The notes under the pieces are model-generated. The model worked only from the letters and a program-made list of their open reading frames with translations. It searched no databases and was not told where the DNA came from. This document shows, piece after piece, positions 1 to 7,761 of a DNA stretch of 11,519 nucleotides. Numbering within the stretch: position 1 is the stretch's first letter; the number at the start of each line of letters is the position of its first letter. The stretch lies in NCBI GenBank assembly GCA_024227975.1, contig JAAETV010000686.1:1-11519 (forward strand). Direction: 5' to 3'. The position numbers were made by a program, and so were the translations under genes. Source of the stretch: Actinomycetes bacterium. GTDB lineage: Bacteria > Actinomycetota > Acidimicrobiia > Acidimicrobiales > SZUA-35.

Positions 1-1
1 C

Positions 2-3000
2 CTGATCGCTCCCCCAGCTCGACTGATGGTGGGGAGCGACCTTCCCATCGATCCCAGCCGGGAAGCCGTCATCACCAACCCCGACGGGACCTCGGAGACG
101 ATCCCGCCCGGGACCTCGTTCCCTACTGCCGATCAGCTTGGATTCTGGTCCATCACCCAACCGGATCGGGGTGAGCTGGTTATCGCGGTCGGTGCCGACC
201 GGAGCGAGTCGGCCGTTGCTCCGGCCCCCGATCTCCCCTTCGAGGAGGCCTTCGATGGGACAACGGCCAGGGAGGGCCAGGGGCAAATCCCATGGTTGGC
301 TCCCGTCATCGCCCTCATCCTGGCCGTCCTGGTCGGCGAATACCTGCTGGCTCGCCGTCGGCGGGGGGTCGGGCCCCGCCAGTGGAGGGCGGCAACCGTC
401 TTGCGGGGAGCCGTGGCTCTGGCCTTGCTGATTGCCCTCCTGGCTCCCAATCTCTCGCGGCCGGCCAATGAGGTGGCCACCCTGTTCCTGATCGACGCCA
501 GCGACTCCATGACCCCATCCGGCCGCTCAGCCGCCGTCGGGGCCGTAGCCGATGCCCTCGCCCTCCAACCCGATGACACCCGAGCCGGGGTCGTAGTCTT
601 CGGTCACGATGCCCGGTTGGAGACCCTGGTCAGCCAGGAACCAGCCTTTGCCGGGATCGATGTGATCGTCGACCGGGGCGGTACCGACCTGGCCGCCGCC
701 ATGCGCCTGGGGGCAGCCGCCCTGCCCGGCGATACCCGCCGCCGATTGGTGCTCATCAGCGATGGGCGCCCGACCACGGGCGACGCCTCGGCCGAGGCCG
801 AGCGCCTCGCCACCGACGGGATTCCGCTCGACGTGGTCGTCATCGACCCACCGGTAGGGGCCGATCTGGCCGTCGCCGGGGTCGACGTCCCCTCGATTGC
901 TCGCCAGGGGGAACGGATCGACATCGACGTCCGGGTTGAGGCACCGGCCCCCATCGAGGCCGAGGTGACCTTGCGACGAGAAGGAGAGACGATCGAGTCC
1001 CGCCTGGTACAGCTCGATACCGGTGAGAACACCATCCGCTTCAGCGATGTGGCTGCCAGCGATGGGGTCCTGCGGTACCAGGTGGAGGTGGATGGGGTTG
1101 GCGACATCGTCGATGCCAACGATCTCGGCTATGCCGCCATCCCGGTCGAGGGAGCCGATCGGGTGCTGATCGTGGCCGGGCGGGATGGGGTGGCCGATGA
1201 TCTGACGACCATGCTCCGAGGGGGCGGGTTGACCGTCGATGAGGCAAACCCCGGATCGTTCCCCTCCATCGACGAGCTGACCCGCTATTCATCGATCGTG
1301 CTGGCCGACGTCGACCGTCGGGACCTCAGCGACGGCCATGTCACCGCTCTGACGGGGGCAGTCCGGGATCTGGGTCGAGGTCTCGTGGTGTTGGGGGGAA
1401 CCCACTCCTATGCCCTTGGCGGCTACCGAGATAGTGACCTGGAGCAACTCCTTCCGGTGGTGAGTGAGATCACGGACCCCTTGCGCCGCCAGACGGTGGC
1501 CGAGGTGTTGGCCATCGATTCCAGCGGCTCCATGGGAGCCTGCCACTGTGATGAGGAGGGCCGCAATGGGCTGGGTGGGGGGAATCGGATCGGAGGCGGG
1601 GTGTCGAAGACGGCCATCGCCCGCAATGCCGCGGCCCGGGCCATCGCCGCCCTGGAAGCGACCGACGAAGTGGGTGTGCTGACCATGGACGCCAACGACA
1701 ACTGGGTCATCGACCTCCAGCGCACCCCACCCCAAGACGTCATCGATGAGGGGCTGAGCCAGATCGTGCCCGACGGCCCGACCTTCGTCGACAGTGGGCT
1801 GTTGACCGCAGCCGACGAATTGCAGAAGTCGGAGGCCAGCCTCAAACACATCATCTTCTTCAGTGACGGCTTCACCGAACCGGGGGTCTTGGACCGGGTC
1901 GCTGACCAGGCGGCCGAACTGTTGGCCGAGGGGATCACGGTGTCGGTCGTTGCCACCGGGGAGGGGGCAGCCGAGGATCTCCGCCCCATCGCCGAAGCGG
2001 GAGGAGGGCGCTACTACGCCGGCCGGAACCTGGAGCAGATCCCTGAACTGATCGTCCAGGAGGCGGTACTGGCGTCGCGGAACTTCGTCAACGAAGGTGA
2101 GTTCCTACCCCTGATCTCCTCCAACCGGGCCCCGGTCAGAGACCTGACCACCTCACCCCCACTCGATGGCTATATCGCTACCTCAGCCAAGCCAACGGCC
2201 ACCGTCGATCTTCGCATCGGGCCCGATGAAGACCCCTTGCTCAGCTCATGGCAGGCCGGTCTGGGGAGGGTCACAGCTTGGACCAGTGACAGCGGGGAGC
2301 GCTGGGCCGCACCCTGGAGCCGCTGGTCTGAGGGTCCCGAGTTCTGGTCGGGGGTGGTGAAGGACACCTTCCCCATCACCGGAGAGGGGGGCGGCATCCA
2401 GGCCCGGCTGGTCGACTCCCAACTGGAGATCCGCCTCGACGGGGTCGAAGACTGGCCTCAAGATGCGACGGCGTCGGTCCGGGTGGCGGGCCCTGACGGG
2501 TCGAGCACGGTGGTGGACCTGGAGCGTATCGACGGGTCGTCATTCGGGGCCACGGTCGGTGTCGACGAGGCCGGCACCTATGCCATCGGGGCCGTCGTCG
2601 ACAATGGAGGCGAGACGGTGTGGTCGGGGGTGGGGCTGACCACCCGCTCCTACCCGGCCGAGTACGCCCCAACCCCCGTTGGCCGCGACCAACTTGTGGC
2701 TCTAGCCGAGGTGACCCGAGGCCGGGTCGATCCCGGCCCGGAGGAGCTGTTCAGCTCGGCCGGGACCCGGGCCGGGACCCACACCATCGAGCTGGCCCGC
2801 TGGTTGTTGCTGTTCGCCGTGGTGGCATGGCCGATCGCCGTTGGCCTCAGCCGCCTGGCCTGGCGACGGGGCCTGCTTGCGGTTGGTACTGAACGGGCGG
2901 CGGCCACCGTCAATGTGCTCCGCTCCCGTCTCCCTCGCCTCAGTGAGCCCGACCTCGCGACCAGACATGATCCGGAGGCTCAGTCGGTGGGGGCTTCAGC

Positions 3001-3181
3001 GGAGCCGCCGAGGACTCCTCCATCGAAGCCACCGTCGGAGTCGCCAACAGAGTCGCCATCGGAGTCGCCGGTCCTGGCCCCGGCTTCGATATCCAAGTCG
3101 TCGTCCGAACCTTCGGAAGCTGAGCCGGCGGCGGCATCGACGGTGTCGGAGCTCCTGGCTCGAAAGCGGCGCAAGGGCTGA
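2..3181 (+). CDS. Dual-VWA membrane protein with class I glutamine-amidotransferase-like domain (5' partial)
   Basis: The frame is open from base 2, before the first ATG at 26, and the first visible residues look like the end of an extracytoplasmic domain. The gene therefore most likely starts upstream of the window. Counting from the ATG at 26 (1051 residues): a short beta-rich segment; two membrane helices (about 89-109 and 126-142) around an Arg-rich loop; a first VWA domain with MIDAS residues D157/S159/S161, T220 and D246; a Rossmann-like amidotransferase domain (about 377-480, LGGTHSYALGGY turn) with no nucleophilic Cys; a second VWA domain with D498/S500/S502, T586 and D614; a beta-rich region; a third helix (about 920-941); and a Pro/Ser/Glu-rich tail ending in basic residues. 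The family resembles BatA/YfbK-like VWA proteins with an aerotolerance-regulator N-terminus, thought to bind protein partners through a divalent metal at the cell surface. No specific role can be assigned. The last 67 codons overlap ccmF antisense. TGA stop at 3179-3181. Confidence 0.85.
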   Translation: MIAPPARLMVGSDLPIDPSREAVITNPDGTSETIPPGTSFPTADQLGFWSITQPDRGELVIAVGADRSESAVAPAPDLPFEEAFDGTTAREGQGQIPWLAPVIALILAVLVGEYLLARRRRGVGPRQWRAATVLRGAVALALLIALLAPNLSRPANEVATLFLIDASDSMTPSGRSAAVGAVADALALQPDDTRAGVVVFGHDARLETLVSQEPAFAGIDVIVDRGGTDLAAAMRLGAAALPGDTRRRLVLISDGRPTTGDASAEAERLATDGIPLDVVVIDPPVGADLAVAGVDVPSIARQGERIDIDVRVEAPAPIEAEVTLRREGETIESRLVQLDTGENTIRFSDVAASDGVLRYQVEVDGVGDIVDANDLGYAAIPVEGADRVLIVAGRDGVADDLTTMLRGGGLTVDEANPGSFPSIDELTRYSSIVLADVDRRDLSDGHVTALTGAVRDLGRGLVVLGGTHSYALGGYRDSDLEQLLPVVSEITDPLRRQTVAEVLAIDSSGSMGACHCDEEGRNGLGGGNRIGGGVSKTAIARNAAARAIAALEATDEVGVLTMDANDNWVIDLQRTPPQDVIDEGLSQIVPDGPTFVDSGLLTAADELQKSEASLKHIIFFSDGFTEPGVLDRVADQAAELLAEGITVSVVATGEGAAEDLRPIAEAGGGRYYAGRNLEQIPELIVQEAVLASRNFVNEGEFLPLISSNRAPVRDLTTSPPLDGYIATSAKPTATVDLRIGPDEDPLLSSWQAGLGRVTAWTSDSGERWAAPWSRWSEGPEFWSGVVKDTFPITGEGGGIQARLVDSQLEIRLDGVEDWPQDATASVRVAGPDGSSTVVDLERIDGSSFGATVGVDEAGTYAIGAVVDNGGETVWSGVGLTTRSYPAEYAPTPVGRDQLVALAEVTRGRVDPGPEELFSSAGTRAGTHTIELARWLLLFAVVAWPIAVGLSRLAWRRGLLAVGTERAAATVNVLRSRLPRLSEPDLATRHDPEAQSVGASAEPPRTPPSKPPSESPTESPSESPVLAPASISKSSSEPSEAEPAAASTVSELLARKRRKG

Positions 3182-4911
3182 GTGGTCAGGCCGATAGCGA
3201 CCACGGCACACCCCAACCAGACGATGCCGACCCGGGGGAGATGGTTGAGGCGGTAGCGGGCTCCGCTGGCATCGCCGTCGATCAGGATCACCTGGACGTC
3301 GTCGACCCCTTGGAGGCGGCGAGCCATCTCCGTCGTCGACGCCCCCCGGAGGGGGAACGAGACCAACCGTGGCTCGAATATGGTGCCATCGACCTCCAGG
3401 GTGGCGATGGCCTGACGGGTACCCCCCGTCTCGGTGATGACGATGGAGCGGTGGGTCAACTCAAACCCGTCGACCATGGTTGGGGTGTCAACGACCAGAT
3501 CGACAATGGTGATCTCGGTGGCCACCGTGCCCCCGATGCCGACCAGGACCAGCCCCACCCCGAGGTGGGCCAGTGCCCCGGGGCGGCGGGCCCTCAAGGT
3601 AGAAAGGGCCGACCCGGCGACCCCTCCCCCAGCAATAGCGAGGGCGATGGCGAAGGGACCGGCAGCAAACGGGGTGACGACGGCCCCGATCGCGGCGCCG
3701 ACTACCGCAGCGTGCCACCGTCGGTCGGCCTTGATGGCCAGAGCGGCCCCGATGATGACAACGGGCCACAGCAGGCGGGTGTAGTAGTGGCCGGCGATGG
3801 CCACTCGATCCCCTGTTGTCGCCCCCTCGACCAGGGGCTCGTAGGTCCCGATGGCTACAATCACCGCCGCCACCGCCAGCCCGGCGACAGCCCATTGGCG
3901 GTGAGTGGTGGGAGCGGGGGAAGGGGTAGGGCCAGGCGAGCCCGGGCCGGCGGTTGTGATGGCGGCGATGGCACCGAGGGTCACCACACCGGCCACGGTG
4001 AGCAGGCCGATACGGAGGCCGGGCCGATCAGCGAAGGCATGGACGGAGTCCACCACCCCGATCCTGGTCATGGTGGTAGCCCAGACCGCGGCCAGGCCGG
4101 GGGCAATGAGGGCGGCCCTCGCCACCCGGGGGCTGAGGGTGGAGCCCGGACCGGACCCCTGGCGAGGCCAGCCGTGAAGGGCGGCGGCTCCCAACAGCCA
4201 GGCCACCAGGCCGGCCGACTCGATGGGGTCCCATGCCCAGTAGCCACCCCAGCCGAGCTCGACATTGGCCCATACGGCCCCGGTGGCCAGACCGATGGTC
4301 AGCAACCCAAGGGGAATGGTGAGTACCCGCCGGTCGAAGGTCGGGGGGACAGCTCCATCAGCAGCGGCCGCCAGCAAGGCTGGTATGAGGAGGCCGCTGA
4401 GGCCGGCGTAGAGGATGGGTGGGTGCCAGATCATGGCCGGGTGTTCCAACACCGGCTGGAGGCCGAGTCCGTCGACAGGGGGAATGGCCAACCGTTCGAA
4501 GGGGGAAGCGGCCAGCACCAGGACGAGCCCATAGCCTCCGGTGAGCAACGCCCCCCGGCGGATCACCCCCAGCTCTACTCGCCCCGGCCGCCTGCTTGCC
4601 ATAGTTCGGGCCACAACCGAGGCCCAGGCCACCATCGTGGTCCACAACAGCAGTGAGCCCTCGGCTCCCGCCCACAGCCCCGATACCTGGAGCAGAGGGT
4701 TGAGCCCGGACCGGGCGTGGTCGGCGACATAGGCCAGCGACCAGGCCTCGACGACGAAGGCGCCGCCGAGCACGATCAGCAGCACCGTCCCGATAGTGGC
4801 CGCTACTATGTCGAGCCGGTATCGGCGCCCCTGATCCGGAGCCACCACCCCGACCCCGGCCACGATGACCACCAACCACAGGCCCAGCTCGGCGAACAAC
4901 ATCGACCCCAT
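2980..4911 (-). CDS. ccmF: Cytochrome c maturation haem lyase CcmF (System I)
   Basis: A 643-residue, highly hydrophobic protein of normal CcmF length. CcmF is the polytopic membrane subunit of the haem lyase that attaches haem to the CxxCH motif of apocytochrome c on the outer face of the membrane. The WWD signature is present (residues 214-231, with WGGYWAWDP). So are the four histidines expected for the family: H163 in an IWHPPILY context and H291 in SVHAFA (external pair), and H246 and H449 (membrane pair). These assignments come from remembered family patterns. After the last helix (about 562-578) comes an acidic Gly/Asp/Ser tail that overlaps the VWA gene antisense. Two starts are possible, ATG at 4911 and ATG at 4902, neither with a clear Shine-Dalgarno; the longer is listed. 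An in-frame stop lies about 105 bp upstream. The gene diverges from the amidohydrolase gene, so it is first in its transcript, and no other ccm gene is visible. Confidence 0.92.
   Translation of the reverse strand: MGSMLFAELGLWLVVIVAGVGVVAPDQGRRYRLDIVAATIGTVLLIVLGGAFVVEAWSLAYVADHARSGLNPLLQVSGLWAGAEGSLLLWTTMVAWASVVARTMASRRPGRVELGVIRRGALLTGGYGLVLVLAASPFERLAIPPVDGLGLQPVLEHPAMIWHPPILYAGLSGLLIPALLAAAADGAVPPTFDRRVLTIPLGLLTIGLATGAVWANVELGWGGYWAWDPIESAGLVAWLLGAAALHGWPRQGSGPGSTLSPRVARAALIAPGLAAVWATTMTRIGVVDSVHAFADRPGLRIGLLTVAGVVTLGAIAAITTAGPGSPGPTPSPAPTTHRQWAVAGLAVAAVIVAIGTYEPLVEGATTGDRVAIAGHYYTRLLWPVVIIGAALAIKADRRWHAAVVGAAIGAVVTPFAAGPFAIALAIAGGGVAGSALSTLRARRPGALAHLGVGLVLVGIGGTVATEITIVDLVVDTPTMVDGFELTHRSIVITETGGTRQAIATLEVDGTIFEPRLVSFPLRGASTTEMARRLQGVDDVQVILIDGDASGARYRLNHLPRVGIVWLGCAVVAIGLTTQPLRRFRARSSDTVDAAAGSASEGSDDDLDIEAGARTGDSDGDSVGDSDGGFDGGVLGGSAEAPTD
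3023..3070. repeat. Four tandem 12-bp units, coding on both strands
   Basis: Four consecutive 12-mers are visible: TCGAAGCCACCG, TCGGAGTCGCCA, ACAGAGTCGCCA and TCGGAGTCGCCG. On the plus strand they encode SKPP, SESP, TESP, SESP in the VWA protein tail. On the minus strand the same bases encode a Gly/Asp/Ser-rich stretch in the CcmF tail. The unit is a multiple of three, so expansion or contraction would keep both frames open. Confidence 0.75.
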
Positions 4912-5020
4912 GCTGGCCTGGATCGCGGCCCCGTGTCGGTCAACGGCATGATGCAGACCTGGGCCCGAGATGTGGGCGGGCCCGGTGGCTAGCCCATGGA
5001 ACAGACTGAAAGGCGCCGAC

Positions 5021-5035
5021 TAGGGTCGAGGCATC
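5021..5035 (+). promoter_or_regulatory. -10 box TAGGGT and predicted leaderless ATC start
   Basis: TAGGGT (5021-5026) fits the actinobacterial TAnnnT -10 element. Six bases later comes ATC (5033-5035), in frame with the amidohydrolase, at the distance where transcription would begin. The TAG of the box is also the in-frame stop that bounds the reading frame upstream. No good -35 is visible (GGAACA at 4998-5003 is weak). The same layout with ATG is seen at 7749 and 10742. Confidence 0.5.
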
Positions 5036-6715
5036 GCTGATCTATCTGACCTCCGCGTCTACACCGCAGCCCGTATCCACACCATGGACCAGGGCCGCCC
5101 CGAGGCCACGGCGGTTGCCGTTGCCAATGGGCGAATCGTGTCCGTCGGCTCACTGGAGTCGATGGAGCCCTGGCTGCGTCGCCACCCCCACACCGTCGAC
5201 GACACCTTCGCCTCGCGGGTGATGATGCCGGGCTTCATCGATCCCCATACCCACCTCCGCATGTCCGGCACCTATATGGGTCTCGACTATGTCGGTCCCA
5301 TCGAGTCGGCATCACCGACTGGGATCCGGGCCGGGTTACCCACCCGTGATGCGGTGCTCAACCAGCTGCGGAGCTTGGCCGCCGAGGCCACAGTAGGGCC
5401 CGACGGCCGATCGGAGCCAGTGACGACCTGGGGCTACGACCCCGCCACCCAGCAGGGCCATCTCGACCGCGACCTGCTCGATCAGGTCAGCGACACAGTG
5501 CCGTTGTGGGTGTGCGCCTACGCCCCCCACATCGTCTATGCCAATACGCCCATGATCGAGCTGATCGGGGTCGACGACTCGACCGATCTGCATGGTCTCG
5601 GCCGCTACCCCGACGGTCGGCTCAACGGCTGGTTCATTGAGACGGGGGCGGTTGGGCGCGCCTTCAAACCAGTGGCGGCTCAGATATTCGCCGAAGGGTT
5701 CGGGCGAGAGGCCGTCGATCGAATGGGGGCCGTGGCCCGTGCCGCCGGGGTGACGACGACAACCGACATGGTGTGGGGCATCGACGACTTCGAAGCCGAG
5801 TGGGCCGACCACCGGGCCGCCATCGACGATGGCACCTTCCCCTTGCGGATGTTGATGGTCCCCTTCGAGCCCCGTCTGGTCGATGCCTACGGCGCTGACA
5901 TGCTCGACTACCTGGCCTCGAAACGGGCTCAGGGTGATGGGCAGCTGACCACCCACGGGGTGAAGTACGTCAATGATGGCTCGTACCCGTCGATGACGTT
6001 GAAGCTCGGGTTCCCTGGCTATCTCGACGGTGAGGAGGGGCTGACGGGTGAGACCCCGTGGGATGAGCTGTATGAGCGGATGCTCCCGTTCTGGAAGGCC
6101 GGGATCCAGATCCATTCTCATGCCAACGGTGATGCCACCGTCGACATGACCCTTGATGTATTGGAGAAGCTGCAGCACAACCATCCCCGTTTCGATCATC
6201 GGTTCGTGATCGAACACTACTGTCTCAGCACCCCGGCCCAGGCTCGACGATTGGCGGCATTGGGGGGAGGGGCGAGTGTCAACGCCTATTTCGTCCGCTA
6301 TCGGGCCCAGATGCATTCGGACGCCGGCTTCGGTCCCGACCGTTCGGAGGCCACGGCCCGGCTGGGGTCGCTGGAACGAGCCGGTGCCCCATTCGCCCTC
6401 CACTCGGACTTCAACCTCGTCGTCACTCCCCTATCGCCCTTGCTGGTGGCCGAGATCGCCGCCACCAGGATCGGGGCCGATGGGGAGACGGTGCTGGCCC
6501 CCGGTGAGCGGATCTCGGTCGATCGGGCCTTGCGGGCCATCACCGTCGATGCCGCATACATCCTCAGCAACGACAACTGGGTCGGTTCGATCGAGGTCGG
6601 CAAGCTGGCCGACTTCACCATCCTGGCCGATGATCCCTACGAGGTGGCCCCCACCGATCTCGGCTCGATCGAGGTGGTCGACACCGTACTCGGTGGGGAC
6701 AGTACCGCGGGGTGA
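5033..6715 (+). CDS. YtcJ-type metal-dependent amidohydrolase (Amidohydro_3)
   Basis: Product of 560 residues if translation starts at the ATC at 5033, or 543 from the first ATG at 5084. The longer form is preferred because the extra 17 codons encode DLRVYTAARIHTMD, the opening beta-strand nearly always found in this family, and because a -10 box sits just upstream. There is no in-frame ATG, GTG or TTG between the TAG at 5021 and the ATG at 5084. Numbered from the ATC, visible family features are the PHTH metal motif (H72, H74), a lysine in VKYVNDGS (K311, likely carboxylated bridging ligand), H361 and H363 in IHSHANGD, H395 in IEHYC, and D459 in LHSDFN. The family hydrolyses amide or related C-N bonds with one or two metal ions, usually in the cytoplasm; substrates vary and none can be named here. 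No signal peptide. TGA stop; the GTPase gene begins 28 bp later. Confidence 0.88.
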   Translation: MADLSDLRVYTAARIHTMDQGRPEATAVAVANGRIVSVGSLESMEPWLRRHPHTVDDTFASRVMMPGFIDPHTHLRMSGTYMGLDYVGPIESASPTGIRAGLPTRDAVLNQLRSLAAEATVGPDGRSEPVTTWGYDPATQQGHLDRDLLDQVSDTVPLWVCAYAPHIVYANTPMIELIGVDDSTDLHGLGRYPDGRLNGWFIETGAVGRAFKPVAAQIFAEGFGREAVDRMGAVARAAGVTTTTDMVWGIDDFEAEWADHRAAIDDGTFPLRMLMVPFEPRLVDAYGADMLDYLASKRAQGDGQLTTHGVKYVNDGSYPSMTLKLGFPGYLDGEEGLTGETPWDELYERMLPFWKAGIQIHSHANGDATVDMTLDVLEKLQHNHPRFDHRFVIEHYCLSTPAQARRLAALGGGASVNAYFVRYRAQMHSDAGFGPDRSEATARLGSLERAGAPFALHSDFNLVVTPLSPLLVAEIAATRIGADGETVLAPGERISVDRALRAITVDAAYILSNDNWVGSIEVGKLADFTILADDPYEVAPTDLGSIEVVDTVLGGDSTAG

Positions 6716-6737
6716 CGGAGTGAGCCGGTGACGGAGT
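6711..6737 (+). repeat. 11-bp direct repeat carrying the GTPase ribosome binding site
   Basis: GGTGACGGAGT occurs at 6711-6721 and again at 6727-6737. The first copy contains the amidohydrolase TGA stop (6713-6715). The second supplies GGAG (6733-6736), which lies 7 nt before the GTPase ATG at 6744 and is a well-placed Shine-Dalgarno. This junction fits translation of two neighbouring genes from one mRNA. Confidence 0.6.
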
Positions 6738-6743
6738 CACACG

Positions 6744-7751
6744 ATGAGTGATCTCCAGACGATGTGGTCATCGCTGGTGACCCACCTCGACGCTCACCGG
6801 CCCCGAGTTGGAACAGCGCCGGCCCCAACAGAGACGGCGATCCCGGTGACGCTGCTGACCGGGTTCCTCGGTACCGGCAAATCGAGCTTGCTGGTCCGGT
6901 TGTTGAGTGCGCCGCCCGAGAACTCAGTGGTGAAGGCAGTAGTCAACGACATCGGATCACTCCCTTTCGATCCAACCCTGGTTGTTGGCCGCGGGGCGGA
7001 GAGTCGTGATCTGGAGATCGAGCTGACCAATGGGTGCGGCTGTTGTGAACGGACGGCCGATCTGGCCGCCACCCTCGACCGGCTGGCCAGCGAAGGGCCA
7101 GACCTGATCGTGCTGGAGGCAAGCGGGGTTGCCGACCCGATGGCGGTAGCCCAGGTGATCGAGGCCAGCCATGTGCTGCGGCTCGACCGCATCGTGACGG
7201 TCATAGACGCCACCGCGTTCGAGGGCCAGCTCGATCAACCCAAGATCGGACCAACCGTTGGCCGTCAACTCGACGCGGCCCATAGTGTGATCGTGTCCCA
7301 TGCTGACCGGTTGGCGTCCACCGAGTTGGAACGGGTGGTGGCTTTGGTGGCCGAGGCGGCACCAGGTCGGGTGGTGACCACATCGAGTTTGGAAGCACCG
7401 GCGTCGGATGTGCTCACGTCGGCGGTGGCCCGAGGGGCCCGCTTCATCTCGCCCGGCGACCCTCCCGTCCCGCCCCAGGCCCACAGCCTGGTCACCGTGA
7501 CCATCGATGAGGTCCGCCCCCTGAGCCGGGCTGAGCTGGATCAGATCCTGGCCGAGCGGCCGGTCGGCATCGTACGGGCCAAGGGCTGCCTCCACCTCGA
7601 TGAAGGACCGGTGTCGGTCCAACTCACCCCAACCTCGACCATGGTCAACCCGTGCGAGGCCGGCCCTTGTGGGTTCACCATCATCGCGACCGAGGCGGCC
7701 GCGGCCGAGACTCTCGGTGCCTCATTCAGCCGTCCTGGGCTCGGGCACTAG
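6744..7751 (+). CDS. COG0523 (CobW/ZigA/YeiR-like) GTPase, putative metallochaperone
   Basis: A 335-residue G3E-class P-loop GTPase. Visible motifs: Walker A GFLGTGKSS (40-48); a switch-like NDIG (68-71); the metal-binding CxCC (C98, C100, C101) in NGCGCC; a Walker B region LIVLEASG (121-128); and a C-terminal CobW_C-like domain (about 246-317). COG0523 members use GTP hydrolysis to deliver or handle metals (zinc, cobalt, others) for target enzymes. Two oddities: the guanine-specificity motif, normally NKxD, reads SHAD at 185-188, and the C-terminal domain has an extra cysteine pair (C304, C309) in place of the His-rich tail some relatives carry. ATG at 6744 has GGAG 7 nt upstream. The gene lies 28 bp after a metal-dependent amidohydrolase, a plausible client. 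The TAG stop (7749-7751) doubles as the start of the next gene's -10 box. Confidence 0.88.
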   Translation: MSDLQTMWSSLVTHLDAHRPRVGTAPAPTETAIPVTLLTGFLGTGKSSLLVRLLSAPPENSVVKAVVNDIGSLPFDPTLVVGRGAESRDLEIELTNGCGCCERTADLAATLDRLASEGPDLIVLEASGVADPMAVAQVIEASHVLRLDRIVTVIDATAFEGQLDQPKIGPTVGRQLDAAHSVIVSHADRLASTELERVVALVAEAAPGRVVTTSSLEAPASDVLTSAVARGARFISPGDPPVPPQAHSLVTVTIDEVRPLSRAELDQILAERPVGIVRAKGCLHLDEGPVSVQLTPTSTMVNPCEAGPCGFTIIATEAAAAETLGASFSRPGLGH

Positions 7752-7761
7752 GGTGCCGGGT
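7749..7761 (+). promoter_or_regulatory. -10 box TAGGGT of the VOC gene, sharing the GTPase stop codon
   Basis: TAGGGT (7749-7754) is followed by 7 nt and then ATG at 7762. The predicted transcription start therefore coincides with the A of the start codon, and no Shine-Dalgarno fits. TTCAGC at 7725-7730 is a possible weak -35 with an 18-bp spacer. The TAG of the box is the stop codon of the upstream GTPase gene. Confidence 0.55.

Noticed and set aside
1289..1989. Minus-strand open frames of about 187 codons inside the VWA gene
   Set aside because: Two overlapping shadow frames antisense to the second VWA domain; neither product looks like a real protein.
3241..4656. Plus-strand open frame of 471 codons inside ccmF
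   Set aside because: It lies wholly antisense to a well-supported ccmF. The product is Gly/Asp/Pro-rich with no recognisable domain, as expected for a shadow frame in GC-rich DNA.
4912..5020. ccmF promoter in the divergent gap
   Set aside because: TAGCCA-like boxes exist on the minus strand but none has convincing spacing or a -35, so no feature was called.
5336..6403. Minus-strand open frame of 355 codons inside the amidohydrolase
   Set aside because: It is antisense to a gene with clear catalytic motifs and resembles no known family.
6957..7622. Minus-strand open frame of 221 codons inside the GTPase
   Set aside because: A shadow of the COG0523 gene with no domain or plausible start context.
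7600..7761. Upstream extension of the VOC gene to an earlier start at 7600
   Set aside because: It would overlap the GTPase gene by about 150 bp with Arg/Pro-rich sequence. The ATG at 7762 has a promoter box at the right distance and a family-like N-terminus.
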